DNA of 64,000 nucleotides from assembly GCA_024229395.1 (NCBI GenBank), contig JAAESM010000050.1, positions 184,043-248,042 on the forward strand. The letters are read 5' to 3'. The notes under the pieces were generated by a model, which was not told the DNA's origin, ran no database searches, and saw only the letters and a list, made by a program, of their open reading frames with translations. Source of the stretch: Planctomycetota bacterium (GTDB lineage: Bacteria > Planctomycetota > UBA1135). A program made the position numbers and the translations under genes. Positions 9,198-17,541 of the stretch are shown here, piece after piece. The stretch's first letter is position 1. Every line of letters begins with the position of its first letter.

Positions 9198-10224
9198 CGT
9201 CGCCGTAAGCTTCGACGATGCGTTGCACCAGACTGCTGCGTTGCACATCTTCACTGCGGAACTCGACCATGCCGACACCTTCCATGCCGCGCAGGCGACG
9301 CATGGCATCTTGCAAGCCGCTGGAACCGCGTGGCAAGTCGGTTTGCGAGATATCGCCGGTGACGACCGAGCGGGTACGTTCACCAAGGCGGGTCAGGAAC
9401 ATCTTCATCTGCCCCTTGGTTGCGTTTTGCGCTTCATCAAGGATCACGAAGCTGTCATTCAAGGTACGACCACGCATGAATGCAAGCGGCGCGACTTCAA
9501 TCATGTCCATATCCTTCATGCGGCGGGCCGCCGAAGGGCTGAGTAGGTCGTTCAAGGCGTCGTACAGCGGACGCAAGTAAGGATCGACCTTGTCTTCCAG
9601 GTCACCTGGAAGGAAACCCAAGTGCTCGCCGGCCTCGACGGCAGGACGGGTGAGCACCAAGCGCTGCACCTTGCCATCACGCAAGGCACGCACGGCAGCT
9701 GCGACTGCCAGGAAAGTCTTGCCGGTGCCGGCAGGACCTGCAGAGAACACCAACTCCTTCTCCGCCAACAGATCCAGGTAGACCTGCTGGGTCTTGGTGC
9801 GGGCGGTCGGCAAGCCGTCGCCACGCGACAGCAACACGCTGCTGACTCCATCACTCACGCCATTGCGGTCATGATGACTATGGCCACTGCCGTTACCGCT
9901 ACCGTTGCCGTTTCCATTGCCGCCACCGTTACCGTTACCATTGCCGTGGAAGCCATTGCCATGACCATTGCCATCACGGCCGAACAGGCGGTTGGCGATA
10001 TCACTGGGCGAAAGCTCCTTGCCTTTACGGATCCGCTCGAGCAGTTCCTCAACACGACCGGCAAGTACGGACACGACGTCGTCGGGGCCCTGCATACGCA
10101 AGGTGCCGCCACGCGAACTGAAACGAACCTTGAAACGTCGGGATATTTGCTTGACGTTGCGGTCGTGTGGGCCGAAGAGAAGTTGCTCCTCTTCGATGGA
10201 AAGCAGTGGGATGCGGGTCTCCAA
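9190..10224 (-). CDS. phoH: PhoH-like ATPase with Gly-Asn repeat linker
   Basis: PhoH family P-loop ATPase, thought to work on RNA and usually paired with ybeY, as here. The Walker A is GPAGTGKT in ELVFSAGPAGTGKTFLAV, Walker B is FVILDEAQNA, and VVTGDISQTDLP is the family-specific motif. An N-terminal KH-like segment (VKQISRRFKVRFSSRGGTL) is also typical. Unusual is a 35-residue linker between these parts made almost only of Gly, Asn, Ser and His. The start is TTG, with no in-frame ATG nearby upstream. Function in RNA metabolism is family knowledge; the biochemical role remains poorly defined. Confidence 0.93.
   Translation of the reverse strand: METRIPLLSIEEEQLLFGPHDRNVKQISRRFKVRFSSRGGTLRMQGPDDVVSVLAGRVEELLERIRKGKELSPSDIANRLFGRDGNGHGNGFHGNGNGNGGGNGNGNGSGNGSGHSHHDRNGVSDGVSSVLLSRGDGLPTARTKTQQVYLDLLAEKELVFSAGPAGTGKTFLAVAAAVRALRDGKVQRLVLTRPAVEAGEHLGFLPGDLEDKVDPYLRPLYDALNDLLSPSAARRMKDMDMIEVAPLAFMRGRTLNDSFVILDEAQNATKGQMKMFLTRLGERTRSVVTGDISQTDLPRGSSGLQDAMRRLRGMEGVGMVEFRSEDVQRSSLVQRIVEAYGDDD
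9869..9978. repeat. Imperfect GGTAAC/GGCAAT-type hexanucleotide repeat inside phoH
   Basis: On the plus strand this reads as repeated six-base units such as CCGTTA, CCGTTG and CCATTG, all in frame with phoH, encoding runs of Gly-Asn plus some Ser and His. Units differ by single bases but keep the codon phase, so it is a degenerate in-frame minisatellite. Such repeats can expand or shrink in multiples of six without breaking the frame. Confidence 0.75.
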
Positions 10225-10262
10225 GATGAATGGAAGGGCTTGTGGCGAATGCGCCGCCCTTC

Positions 10263-11087
10263 TTAAGAACTATACACGGTCAAAAGCAGGTAACCATGCA
10301 ATGCTGGCGCTGCAATCAGAAAAGAATCGACCATGTCGAAGGTGCCGCCGAATGCCGGCACGGTGGATGCGGAGTCCTTGGTTTCACAACCGCGTTTCAA
10401 CAGACTCTCCGCGAGGTCGCCGAACTGCGCGCCGACGTTGGTGATGATGGCTGCCGGAATCCAAATCGCAGCTTCGACCCGACCGCCAAATGCCCACTCC
10501 ATGACCAAGTAGCCACCGATCACGGCTCCCAGCAGCGAGGCTGCTGCGCCTTCCCAAGATTTATTTGGGCTGACCTCGGGGATGAGCTTGTGCTTGCCGA
10601 TGGCGCTTCCGACCAGATAGGCGGCGCTGTCTCCGACCTTGCAGCACACGATCAGCAGCATCAGCCAATCCCAACCGTCTTTCTCGAAGCCACGGATATG
10701 CACCGCGGAACTCAATAACAGCGGCACGACCAGCCAACCAAGCAAAGTGGTACCGATGCGCGTGGGTGCATCCTTGGGGTTGCGACCGAGGATCTCGACC
10801 ACTAACAACAACACCAACATGCCGACCAACAAGGGCAGGCCATAGGAGGAGTCGAGCCACCAAGCTGCTGCTAGGGTCACGGCACCGAACAATGCACCCA
10901 TGGCGCGGCGGGCGCGCAAACCATGACGTTCAAGCATGCCGTAGAACTCATGCTGTGCAGCCAAGGTCAACAATCCCAACACCACCATGGCAATGCCTGG
11001 CAGGTAGTCGCGATCCAGGATGAACAAGCCAACGACCGCGGCGATGAGGATGGGACCGAAAGTCAGCCGTTGTTTCAGGTCCTTCAT
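10263..11087 (-). CDS. cdsA: Phosphatidate cytidylyltransferase (CDP-diglyceride synthase)
   Basis: Integral membrane enzyme that makes CDP-diacylglycerol from phosphatidic acid and CTP, the branch point of phospholipid synthesis. Several hydrophobic helices precede the family block SPNKSWEG, then GAQFGDLAESLLKRGCETKDSAS. The usual PGHGGVLDRxD end of the signature is altered to PAFGGTFDMVDS, with the His and Arg replaced; I recall similar changes in other deep lineages. The ORF track starts at 11201, but the ATG at 11087 (MKDLKQRL) overlaps the uppS stop by four bases and gives 274 residues, the family size. The uppS-cdsA order is widely conserved. Confidence 0.92.
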   Translation of the reverse strand: MKDLKQRLTFGPILIAAVVGLFILDRDYLPGIAMVVLGLLTLAAQHEFYGMLERHGLRARRAMGALFGAVTLAAAWWLDSSYGLPLLVGMLVLLLVVEILGRNPKDAPTRIGTTLLGWLVVPLLLSSAVHIRGFEKDGWDWLMLLIVCCKVGDSAAYLVGSAIGKHKLIPEVSPNKSWEGAAASLLGAVIGGYLVMEWAFGGRVEAAIWIPAAIITNVGAQFGDLAESLLKRGCETKDSASTVPAFGGTFDMVDSFLIAAPALHGYLLLTVYSS

Positions 11088-11842
11088 GCTTGATGCCCCT
11101 CGACGGCTGGATCCTTCTTCAACACCTTGCCGAAACGGCGCACGCGGCCATCGTAATCCTGCAGCGCATGCAGCAGATGCTCGCGACGGAACTCCGGCCA
11201 CATGATGTCAAGGAAGTGGAACTCGGCGTACGACGCTTGCCACAACAGGAAGTTCGACAGACGTACTTCCCCTGCGGTGCGGATGATCAGATCCGGATCC
11301 GGCATTTGCGGATCGTAAAGACGGCTTTCAATGCTGGTGGCATCTACATCTTCCGGCTTCAGGCGACCGGCAGCCACATCGCCTGCAAGTTGCTGGATGG
11401 CGTCGGTCAGTTCTTGGCGACCGCCATAGGACAAAGCCAAACGCAAAGTCATACGTGTGCCATGCGCCGTAGCTTCTTCGACATCACGGATCTCGGCCTG
11501 CACCGATTCCGGCAGGTCAGAGACGCGGCCAAGCACGCGCATACGGATGCCGTCGCGCAGCATGGTGGCCTTCTCCTTGCGCAGGAACTTCTCAAGAAAG
11601 CGCATCAAGCCACTGACTTCAGCGCGTGGCCGCTGCCAGTTCTCGACCGAGAAGGCAAACAAGGTGAGGTGTTCAATACCCCACTCCGCTGCTGCTTCAA
11701 CCGTATCGCGCACCGCATCGATACCGGCTTCATGACCACGCAAGCGGATCAAACCGGCACGTCGCGCCCAACGCCCATTTCCATCCATGATCACGCCGAC
11801 GTGGCGCGGGACTGGAAAGTTGGGCTTGAGGGGATCGGCCAT
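11084..11842 (-). CDS. uppS: Undecaprenyl diphosphate synthase (cis-prenyltransferase)
   Basis: Makes the C55 lipid carrier for peptidoglycan and O-antigen by adding isopentenyl units in cis. The N-terminal signature is HVGVIMDGNGRWA, with the catalytic Asp at about residue 20. The substrate-binding blocks FAFSVENWQRP and DLIIRTAGEVRLSNFLLWQASYAE are all present; the usual RTSGE is RTAGE here. Length (252 residues) is normal. It lies between purA (8 bases upstream) and cdsA (4-base overlap) in one minus-strand run. Confidence 0.96.
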   Translation of the reverse strand: MADPLKPNFPVPRHVGVIMDGNGRWARRAGLIRLRGHEAGIDAVRDTVEAAAEWGIEHLTLFAFSVENWQRPRAEVSGLMRFLEKFLRKEKATMLRDGIRMRVLGRVSDLPESVQAEIRDVEEATAHGTRMTLRLALSYGGRQELTDAIQQLAGDVAAGRLKPEDVDATSIESRLYDPQMPDPDLIIRTAGEVRLSNFLLWQASYAEFHFLDIMWPEFRREHLLHALQDYDGRVRRFGKVLKKDPAVEGHQA

Positions 11843-11850
11843 TCAGTAGC

Positions 11851-13149
11851 TTAAGCGGGAGCTTGCGCCGGATCGCATTCGAACATCTGCTTGCGGCCGG
11901 GACCTACCGAAAGGCAGATCACAGGCACTTGCATCTGTTTCTCGATGAAAGCGACGTAATCGCGACATGCTGGAGGCAGATCCTCGAGGCAGGTTGCCTG
12001 GGTAATGTCTTCGCTCCAACCTGGCAGGGATTGGAATACCGGCTTGATCTCGTTGATCGAACCAAGTTCGGCTGGGTAGTCGGTGACTTGGGTGCCATCG
12101 GGCAACTCATAAGCCACGCACACGCTGATCTCTTCAAAACCGCTGAGCACATCGAGGTTGGTGACGAACACGCCATCCAGGCCATTCAACGCACAGGAGT
12201 AACGAGCTTGCAGTGCATCGAACCAGCCGCAACGACGTGGGCGGCCAGTGGTGGCGCCATACTCATTGCCTTGGTCGCGCAATTTCTGACCGGTCTCGCA
12301 ATGCAGTTCACTTGGGAACGGGCCTTCGCCTACGCGTGTGCAGTAGGCCTTCGAAACTGCCAAGGAACGATCGATGCGGTTCGGCGGGAAGCCAGCGCCA
12401 CCGGCAATGCCAGCAACACCGGTCCATGACGAAGTCACGTAGGGATAGGTGCCGGCATCAAGGTCCAGCATCACGCCTTGAGCCCCTTCGAACAGGATGC
12501 TCTGACCAGCTTGATGTGCCTTGCGTGCCAAGTCGCCACCATCGACAACCAGCGGGCGCAGGCGTTCGGCAAGCGCGCGGGTCTTCTCAAACAAGTCATC
12601 GTAAGGCTCGGGCTCGACGCCATAGACCTTGCTCATGATGGCGGTCTTCTCAGCCAACGCAGCGCGCAAGCGAGCTTCGAAGGTTTCCGCTTCGAGTACG
12701 TCGGCCAAACGAATGCCGGTACGGGCGACCTTGTCAGCATAAGCCGGGCCAATGCCGCGACCAGTGGTGCCGATGCGACCTTCGCCACGCCAAGTCTCGA
12801 CCAGACCATCGATCTGGCAGTGATACGGGAAGATCACGTGCACGCGACCGTCGATGCGCAAGCGCTCCTCGACCGGCACGCCGCGCTCCTTGAGGCCGTC
12901 GATCTCTTCGATCAGCGCTTCCAGGTCGACGACGACTCCACGGCCAATCAGGTTGGTCTTTCCTTCGTGCAGGATGCCGCCTGGGATGAGGTGCAAGACG
13001 TACTTATCTTGCCCCACCCAAACGGTGTGGCCGGCGTTATTGCCGCCAGCAAAACGGACAACGAGATCGGCATCGGCAGCGAGGCTATCGATGACCTTTC
13101 CTTTACCTTCGTCTCCCCATTGGAGACCGATGACTGCGGTGGAGGGCAT
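11851..13149 (-). CDS. purA: Adenylosuccinate synthetase
   Basis: First committed step of AMP synthesis: IMP plus aspartate plus GTP gives adenylosuccinate. Clear motifs are VIGLQWGDEGKGKVID at the N-terminus (P-loop and catalytic Asp), GNNAGHTV, GRIGTTGRGIGPAY and GATTGRPRRCGWFD. The ORF track extends to 13563, but that extension is unrelated low-quality sequence overlapping a divergent gene; the ATG at 13149 (MPSTAVIGLQWGDEG) fits the family, giving 432 residues. Upstream on the minus strand GGGGACAATCTCC may contain a -10 (GACAAT), leaving a leader of some 30 bases. Downstream genes uppS and cdsA are probably in the same transcript. Confidence 0.97.
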   Translation of the reverse strand: MPSTAVIGLQWGDEGKGKVIDSLAADADLVVRFAGGNNAGHTVWVGQDKYVLHLIPGGILHEGKTNLIGRGVVVDLEALIEEIDGLKERGVPVEERLRIDGRVHVIFPYHCQIDGLVETWRGEGRIGTTGRGIGPAYADKVARTGIRLADVLEAETFEARLRAALAEKTAIMSKVYGVEPEPYDDLFEKTRALAERLRPLVVDGGDLARKAHQAGQSILFEGAQGVMLDLDAGTYPYVTSSWTGVAGIAGGAGFPPNRIDRSLAVSKAYCTRVGEGPFPSELHCETGQKLRDQGNEYGATTGRPRRCGWFDALQARYSCALNGLDGVFVTNLDVLSGFEEISVCVAYELPDGTQVTDYPAELGSINEIKPVFQSLPGWSEDITQATCLEDLPPACRDYVAFIEKQMQVPVICLSVGPGRKQMFECDPAQAPA

Positions 13150-13244
13150 GTGTTCGAGGGTGTTCGCGTAACGCGGAAGAGGAGATTGTCCCCTCACCGC
13201 CCAGGATGGCAAGTGCTTGCTTCGGCTTCCAGAAAATCTTGGGT

Positions 13245-13250
13245 TAGTAT
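13245..13250 (+). promoter_or_regulatory. Predicted -10 element of the unknown gene at 13257
   Basis: TAGTAT followed by GGAAAA and the ATG at 13257. The six-base spacing places the predicted transcription start on the ATG. No good -35 box is seen. It is the same arrangement as several other unit heads in this window. Confidence 0.4.
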
Positions 13251-13256
13251 GGAAAA

Positions 13257-13925
13257 ATGCCCCCCACCTCCGCTGCCGACGCAACCCGCGTCTTGCTGCT
13301 CCAACGCCCTGATTTGGAGTTGGCGGTGCAGCGCTGGCGACAACGTCTGCCGCGGCCCGAGGCGCTTGGAAGTGCCACCGACATCCTCGACGACCTAGCT
13401 GGAGCCCTTTGGCTAGAGCTGGCGGCCTGTGCCAAGCCCATGGAGCAGCGTTATCGCTGTTTGCGCCGTGTGCTCTACCGCGAGCACGAATGCGGCTGGA
13501 GGCTGCCCTATGTTGGCCTGGGCGCCACCTTGAGCAGTCCCTTGAGCTCGGCACCGCCACCACAACCGGCTACGGGCTCGGCTGCAGAAGAGTTGGACCT
13601 GCCGCGCCACCTGTGGGCTTGGGCACAGAGCTACCTCGATCAGGGTGGTCCACAAGGGCGCTTGGACTATGGTGCAGCCCTTTGTGGCTCCAGACGCCTA
13701 ACACGTCTTCGCAACAGCGCCCTCTTCAAAGCCCTCGCCGACGGACGTTACGTTGCAGATTTGCGCAAGCGTGCGGCTAGGTTGCTGTCCGCTGCGGCGA
13801 TTGATGGTGCCCATAAGGCGCACCGCAAGGAAGCGCGCGCCATCTTGTGCATGCTGAAGATGCTTGAGCCCACGGCGGAGCACAGCGTCATGCGCCTTGC
13901 GCTTAGTAGAATCGCGGCGCAATGA
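13257..13925 (+). CDS. Hypothetical protein, 222 residues
   Basis: I do not recognise this protein. It is Arg/Ala/Leu-rich, with an N-terminal helical part (VLLLQRPDLELAVQRWRQRLPRP), a low-complexity PLSSAPPPQPATG spacer near residue 100, and a basic, helical C-terminal half (LTRLRNSALFKALADGRYVADLRKRAARLL). There is no signal peptide or membrane segment. It is divergent from purA (107-base gap) and has its own -10-like site directly before the ATG. Its last 23 bases overlap the 3' end of the opposite-strand GspK-like gene. That it is a real gene rests on length, start context and absence of any better ORF; moderate certainty. Confidence 0.6.
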   Translation: MPPTSAADATRVLLLQRPDLELAVQRWRQRLPRPEALGSATDILDDLAGALWLELAACAKPMEQRYRCLRRVLYREHECGWRLPYVGLGATLSSPLSSAPPPQPATGSAAEELDLPRHLWAWAQSYLDQGGPQGRLDYGAALCGSRRLTRLRNSALFKALADGRYVADLRKRAARLLSAAAIDGAHKAHRKEARAILCMLKMLEPTAEHSVMRLALSRIAAQ

Positions 13926-15549
13926 AAACCGGCAGGTCACGCTGGAATGGCGGAATCCGCCAACGCGTGAATGGCACTTCATGCCAAGGCTCTAGGAAAA
14001 CCAACCTGACGCCATCGGCAGTCGTGCGACGCCAAATCACCGCCTTCATGCGCAAACTATGACCAGGAGGCTCCTGATAACGGTGCTCCGGTTGCCACTC
14101 GGGATTGATCTTGCGACTCGCGTAGATATAGACCGAGAAGACATCGGACTGCACGCCGAGTAACTCCTGTACGCGCGCTTGGGTTTCCTGATCAAGTTCC
14201 TCGGCACCGAAGCCATCGACCTCAGCAAGTTCTTCGATGGTCTTGAGGAAATGCTTGGGCTCCGGCTCCAGCTCGCCATACAGAGATTGGCGCAACTCGC
14301 GATCTTCGGAATCCTCTTCGGCGTTCTCTTGTTCCTCAAGAGCTTCTTCGTCGACTTCATCGAGCCATTCGATCAAGCGTTCCACCTTTGCAGGTGACAG
14401 ATCCTGCGGAGAGAAATAACCCTCCAGCACGGCGCGTGAAGCTGTGTTGAGGTTGATCTTGGTTCCAATCGGAGGCTCGCCATCCAGCACACCTTCCATG
14501 CCACCTTCACCATCGCGAGTATCCGTCTCATCTTGGCTTCCATCGATTCCGCCGGTGTCACCGGTGTCACCGGTTCCAGCATCTGCAGAAGCCGGTGCAC
14601 TCTCCGGATCAGTGATACCCGAGTCGCTGGTAGCAGCATCGTCTTCCAAACTGCCGGTGCCAGGCCCATCGAAGGTTGGCGTGGTCCAAATCGTGAAGAT
14701 CGATTCCAAACCAGGGGCGATGATCTCGAAATCACCTAGCTGGTCATAGAACAATGATGCTGGGACCGATTCCAACAGCATCAGCTCCTCGAGCGAGGAA
14801 AGCATGATGTACTCATCTTCCTCATCTAAGGAGTGGCGCGGCATTTGTGGCAGGTCAAGGTTGCGCCCGCCGACCTGCATCCAACGCATGATGTCATCGA
14901 TGATGATGCGCGCATCGGTCTCACCCAAATCGCCATCCATGTCTTCGCGCAGGTAATCCAGAATCCGCACGGCGCGTTCATAGTTTTCCGTGGCCTCCTG
15001 TTCATCTTTCACCAACAGTAGATGAAGGTTGAACTTGGAGTTCTCGTCTTGAACGAAGGTGGTGACCTCGATGTCATCCATCATCACGCGCAAAGGGCGA
15101 GCCCAAGCATCCTCGAAGGAATCAGAGTTGCTGGCATCCTCCTCTTCATCTTCACCTTCCTCGCCGCTGCCTTCGTCACCGTAACCGGTCTCGGAAGCTC
15201 CATTGCCGAAGCCGCTGCCACCGGAATCACCAAGCGCGCCGGCCATTCCCTCCATGCCTCCCATCCCACCCATGCCACCAAGAGCACTGCCGAGACCACC
15301 GGAAGCCTCGCCGGTGGCATCATCCGAGATCATGGTGAGAATCTCTTCCGAAGCCGAACGGATCGCCAAGCGCATGCGCAGGCGATTGCTGCGGTTCATG
15401 GTCGCTTGATGCGCGACCTCGGCGCCGAGGGTCAGTTGTGCGATCAGGGCAATGACCAGGAACAATACGAACAGTGTCAGAATCAATACGACGCCACGCT
15501 CACCGCGACGGGCGGTGCTTAATGCGCTGATTCGTGGAGAGGTTCGCAT
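13903..15549 (-). CDS. GspK-like type II secretion minor pseudopilin with acidic/Gly inserts
   Basis: Resembles GspK, the large minor pseudopilin that caps the type II secretion pseudopilus. A basic N-terminus followed by GVVLILTLFVLFLVIALIAQLTLG is a prepilin-like helix after a possible peptidase site (RRGERG/VV). Later INLNTASRAVLEGYF with LSPAKVERLIEWLDE is the helix-hairpin-helix-like segment of GspK, and VFSVYIYA fits its C-terminal fold. It is much larger than typical GspK (548 against about 320 residues) because of a Gly/Met-rich run (residues about 84-110), a Glu/Asp run (about 120-145) and an acidic TGDTGDTGG linker (about 310-345). It follows the secretin gene. No GspE, F or G gene is in the window. 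Confidence 0.75.
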   Translation of the reverse strand: MRTSPRISALSTARRGERGVVLILTLFVLFLVIALIAQLTLGAEVAHQATMNRSNRLRMRLAIRSASEEILTMISDDATGEASGGLGSALGGMGGMGGMEGMAGALGDSGGSGFGNGASETGYGDEGSGEEGEDEEEDASNSDSFEDAWARPLRVMMDDIEVTTFVQDENSKFNLHLLLVKDEQEATENYERAVRILDYLREDMDGDLGETDARIIIDDIMRWMQVGGRNLDLPQMPRHSLDEEDEYIMLSSLEELMLLESVPASLFYDQLGDFEIIAPGLESIFTIWTTPTFDGPGTGSLEDDAATSDSGITDPESAPASADAGTGDTGDTGGIDGSQDETDTRDGEGGMEGVLDGEPPIGTKINLNTASRAVLEGYFSPQDLSPAKVERLIEWLDEVDEEALEEQENAEEDSEDRELRQSLYGELEPEPKHFLKTIEELAEVDGFGAEELDQETQARVQELLGVQSDVFSVYIYASRKINPEWQPEHRYQEPPGHSLRMKAVIWRRTTADGVRLVFLEPWHEVPFTRWRIPPFQRDLPVFIAPRFY

Positions 15550-15633
15550 GAGGAAGGCAGCTGCCAGGATAACGCCTTGCCGACGTCATTCCGACGCTTG
15601 GCAAATCGTGCTTCTTCCCGACACTCGGCGAGC

Positions 15634-16959
15634 TTATTCGGTGGAACCTGCTTCGTCGAATGGATCGAAGAGGTCACCGAAACGGTTGATCGACGGACGA
15701 TCCTTGAGAATCGGACGAATCACGAAGAAAACCTCGGTCTTGTCTTCGGTAGTCTCTCGCGAGGAGAACAGCCAGCCGATGATTGGCAGGTCGCCGAGCA
15801 AAGGAACCTTGCTCTCGTTGACCTGTTCACCGGTCAGCACCATACCGCCAATCACCACCGATTCCCTGTTCCGTACATAGACCTCAGTTTGGGCCTTTCG
15901 GGTAGTGGTCGATGGTGCGGAAATAGCATCAGACCCTGCAAGCCCCAGCTCAAACTCACCAGCGATTCGTGAGACGTTCACATCAATCACTAGGTGAATC
16001 GTGTCCGCGCCAACCAGAAATGGGGTTACGTTCATAGTGATACCGATTTCATTCTTGTTGACCTTATAAGTCACATTGTTGGCGGTGATGCCAGCGACCT
16101 CAAGGAAGGGAATGTTCTCAGTGTTCTGAACGGAGGCGGCCACACCATTTCGAGTGACGATCCGCGGGCGAGACAAGATATCGACCCAACCTTCTTTCTC
16201 TAGCAACTTCAGGGCAGCGCTGATCTGGAATGAGGAATCGAGCATACCCATCTCGAAGGTGCCGCCACTGGTCGGTGTCGGGAAGGACCCGCCAATAGCT
16301 CGCAAGAAGGTCTGACCATCTTCATCGGCGAAGATGTCGACGCCAGCTAGCTCCGAAACACCACGTTCGAAACTGTCGGTACGGCGAGTCTCGAAGACCT
16401 CGGCCTGAATCTCGATCTGGGGACCAGAGTTGAACCAAAGATCGATAATGGAGAAGATCTCGCGTAAGTCATTCTCAGCACCCGTAACCAGGATGAGGTC
16501 TTCGATAGGATCGAATTTCCCGCCTCCATCCCATGCCTTATTGGAACCGTTGTAAACGAAACCACCGTTCGGCTTGGCTTCGATGGTGGCACTCGGATTC
16601 TCACCCTGCAGACAAGAAGCGAAGGAGGTCAAGCTACCGGTCACATCAGTGGAACTTCCTTTCGGAATTGTAATGATGGCGGTGTAAGTACCATCCAGAT
16701 GATCCAACATCCGGATGTACTGGAACTCATCCTGAAAGGTGAAGCTCTCATCGATACCAGAGGCTTCACTCTCTTGTTCAATCGAATTACCTTCAGCATC
16801 CATCGGTTCATCTCGCTCACCGAATAAAGATGAGCAGGATCCGAGTAGAAACACCGCTAGAACCAGAGGCCCGAACCGCAGGTTGGGCCAGCGGTGAAAG
16901 GTGCTATGGGTATTCAGGGGTGCTCCCCTAAAGGGCCGCGATGATGTCTGAAGTAGCAT
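15634..16959 (-). CDS. Short secretin (GspD/PilQ superfamily) lipoprotein
   Basis: Outer-membrane secretin-like channel. The C-terminal half contains the secretin core: VDILSRPRIVTRNGVAASVQNTENIPF, then VVIGGMVLTGEQVNESKVPLLGDLPIIGWLF and EVFFVIRPIL, the most conserved secretin region. The N-terminus has a hydrophobic segment ending LLGSCSS, a plausible lipobox. Only one N-domain-like region (about residues 85-190) precedes the core, so it is small (441 residues) compared with normal GspD. The first ATG overlaps the upstream gene by 32 bases and gives a long signal n-region; a non-ATG start closer to the signal peptide is possible. With the next gene (GspK-like) it implies a type II secretion or pilus-like exporter. 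Confidence 0.85.
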   Translation of the reverse strand: MLLQTSSRPFRGAPLNTHSTFHRWPNLRFGPLVLAVFLLGSCSSLFGERDEPMDAEGNSIEQESEASGIDESFTFQDEFQYIRMLDHLDGTYTAIITIPKGSSTDVTGSLTSFASCLQGENPSATIEAKPNGGFVYNGSNKAWDGGGKFDPIEDLILVTGAENDLREIFSIIDLWFNSGPQIEIQAEVFETRRTDSFERGVSELAGVDIFADEDGQTFLRAIGGSFPTPTSGGTFEMGMLDSSFQISAALKLLEKEGWVDILSRPRIVTRNGVAASVQNTENIPFLEVAGITANNVTYKVNKNEIGITMNVTPFLVGADTIHLVIDVNVSRIAGEFELGLAGSDAISAPSTTTRKAQTEVYVRNRESVVIGGMVLTGEQVNESKVPLLGDLPIIGWLFSSRETTEDKTEVFFVIRPILKDRPSINRFGDLFDPFDEAGSTE

Positions 16960-17347
16960 CGGTCACGTGAGTGTAACCGGAGATGCCGCCTTCTTCGACG
17001 ATGAGGGTGAAACCCTTATCCTTGGCGACTTTTTTCAGGGCAGCTTTATAAGCTTTGGTGGCCTGGCCAATCAACTTGTTGTAACGCGCGCTACCCTTCT
17101 CAAGACCTTCTTTCCTGATGGTCTTGTAAGCGGTGATTTCGTCGTATACGTCCGTAGAACGGACCGTGCCAACAGTGGCAGTACCTTTGACATCGAATTT
17201 CGAAGCATTACCCCAACGCACCTTGGTCCGATCGAGCTTGACCTCTTCCATACTGATGATGGAATTTTCCACACCAGCTTGCACCTGAGGTGCAACAACG
17301 GAGAGAGACAAAAGTCCGAGGAGTAGGGTCAGTAAGGCGATTTTCAT
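16928..17347 (-). CDS. Small exported protein with Skp/OmpH-like C-terminal segment
   Basis: A 139-residue exported protein with a clean signal peptide, MKIALLTLLLGLLSLSVVAPQVQA, cleaved probably after VQA. The mature part is lysine-rich and helical (KLIGQATKAYKAALKKVAKDKGFTLIVEEGG), resembling the end of Skp/OmpH periplasmic chaperones, where a helical arm is followed by a short strand and a DIT-like motif (here ATSDIIAAL). It is shorter than Skp and lacks the full arm, so a chaperone role is only suggested. It precedes the secretin gene with a 32-base overlap, so it may serve secretin assembly. A TAGACT about 28 bases before the start could be its -10. Confidence 0.6.
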   Translation of the reverse strand: MKIALLTLLLGLLSLSVVAPQVQAGVENSIISMEEVKLDRTKVRWGNASKFDVKGTATVGTVRSTDVYDEITAYKTIRKEGLEKGSARYNKLIGQATKAYKAALKKVAKDKGFTLIVEEGGISGYTHVTDATSDIIAAL

Positions 17348-17481
17348 TTCGTATCAGGAACCTAAGTTCACAGTCTATTCCTGTAACGCGGCTAACGGAA
17401 GAATATTTGCAAGAAATTCCACCCTAAGGGCCTTTTCTCGGCAATTTCTAGTAATTCCCTTTAGCAACTACTACATCTAGT

Positions 17482-17520
17482 AAAAAAAACGGCCAAACTC
17501 CCACAAGAGAGTCTGGCCGT
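17482..17520 (-). terminator. Rho-independent terminator of rpsO-pnp
   Basis: On the minus strand ACGGCCAGACTC-TCTTGTGG-GAGTTTGGCCGT forms a strong stem, followed at once by eight T residues. It lies about 20 bases after the pnp stop and is one of the clearest intrinsic terminators in the window. Confidence 0.9.
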
Positions 17521-17541
17521 AAAGCTGTCCGCAAGGCGGTA

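Noticed and set aside
9869-9978. Possible CRISPR-like array
   Set aside because: The periodic units are six bases, in frame inside phoH, with no spacers; it is a coding repeat.
12478-13398. 306-residue plus-strand ORF
   Set aside because: Antisense to purA and overlapping the start of the gene at 13257; no recognisable domain.
13150-13563. N-terminal extension of purA in the ORF track
   Set aside because: PurA family proteins start at MPSTAVIGLQWGDEG; the extension overlaps the divergent gene and is low-complexity.
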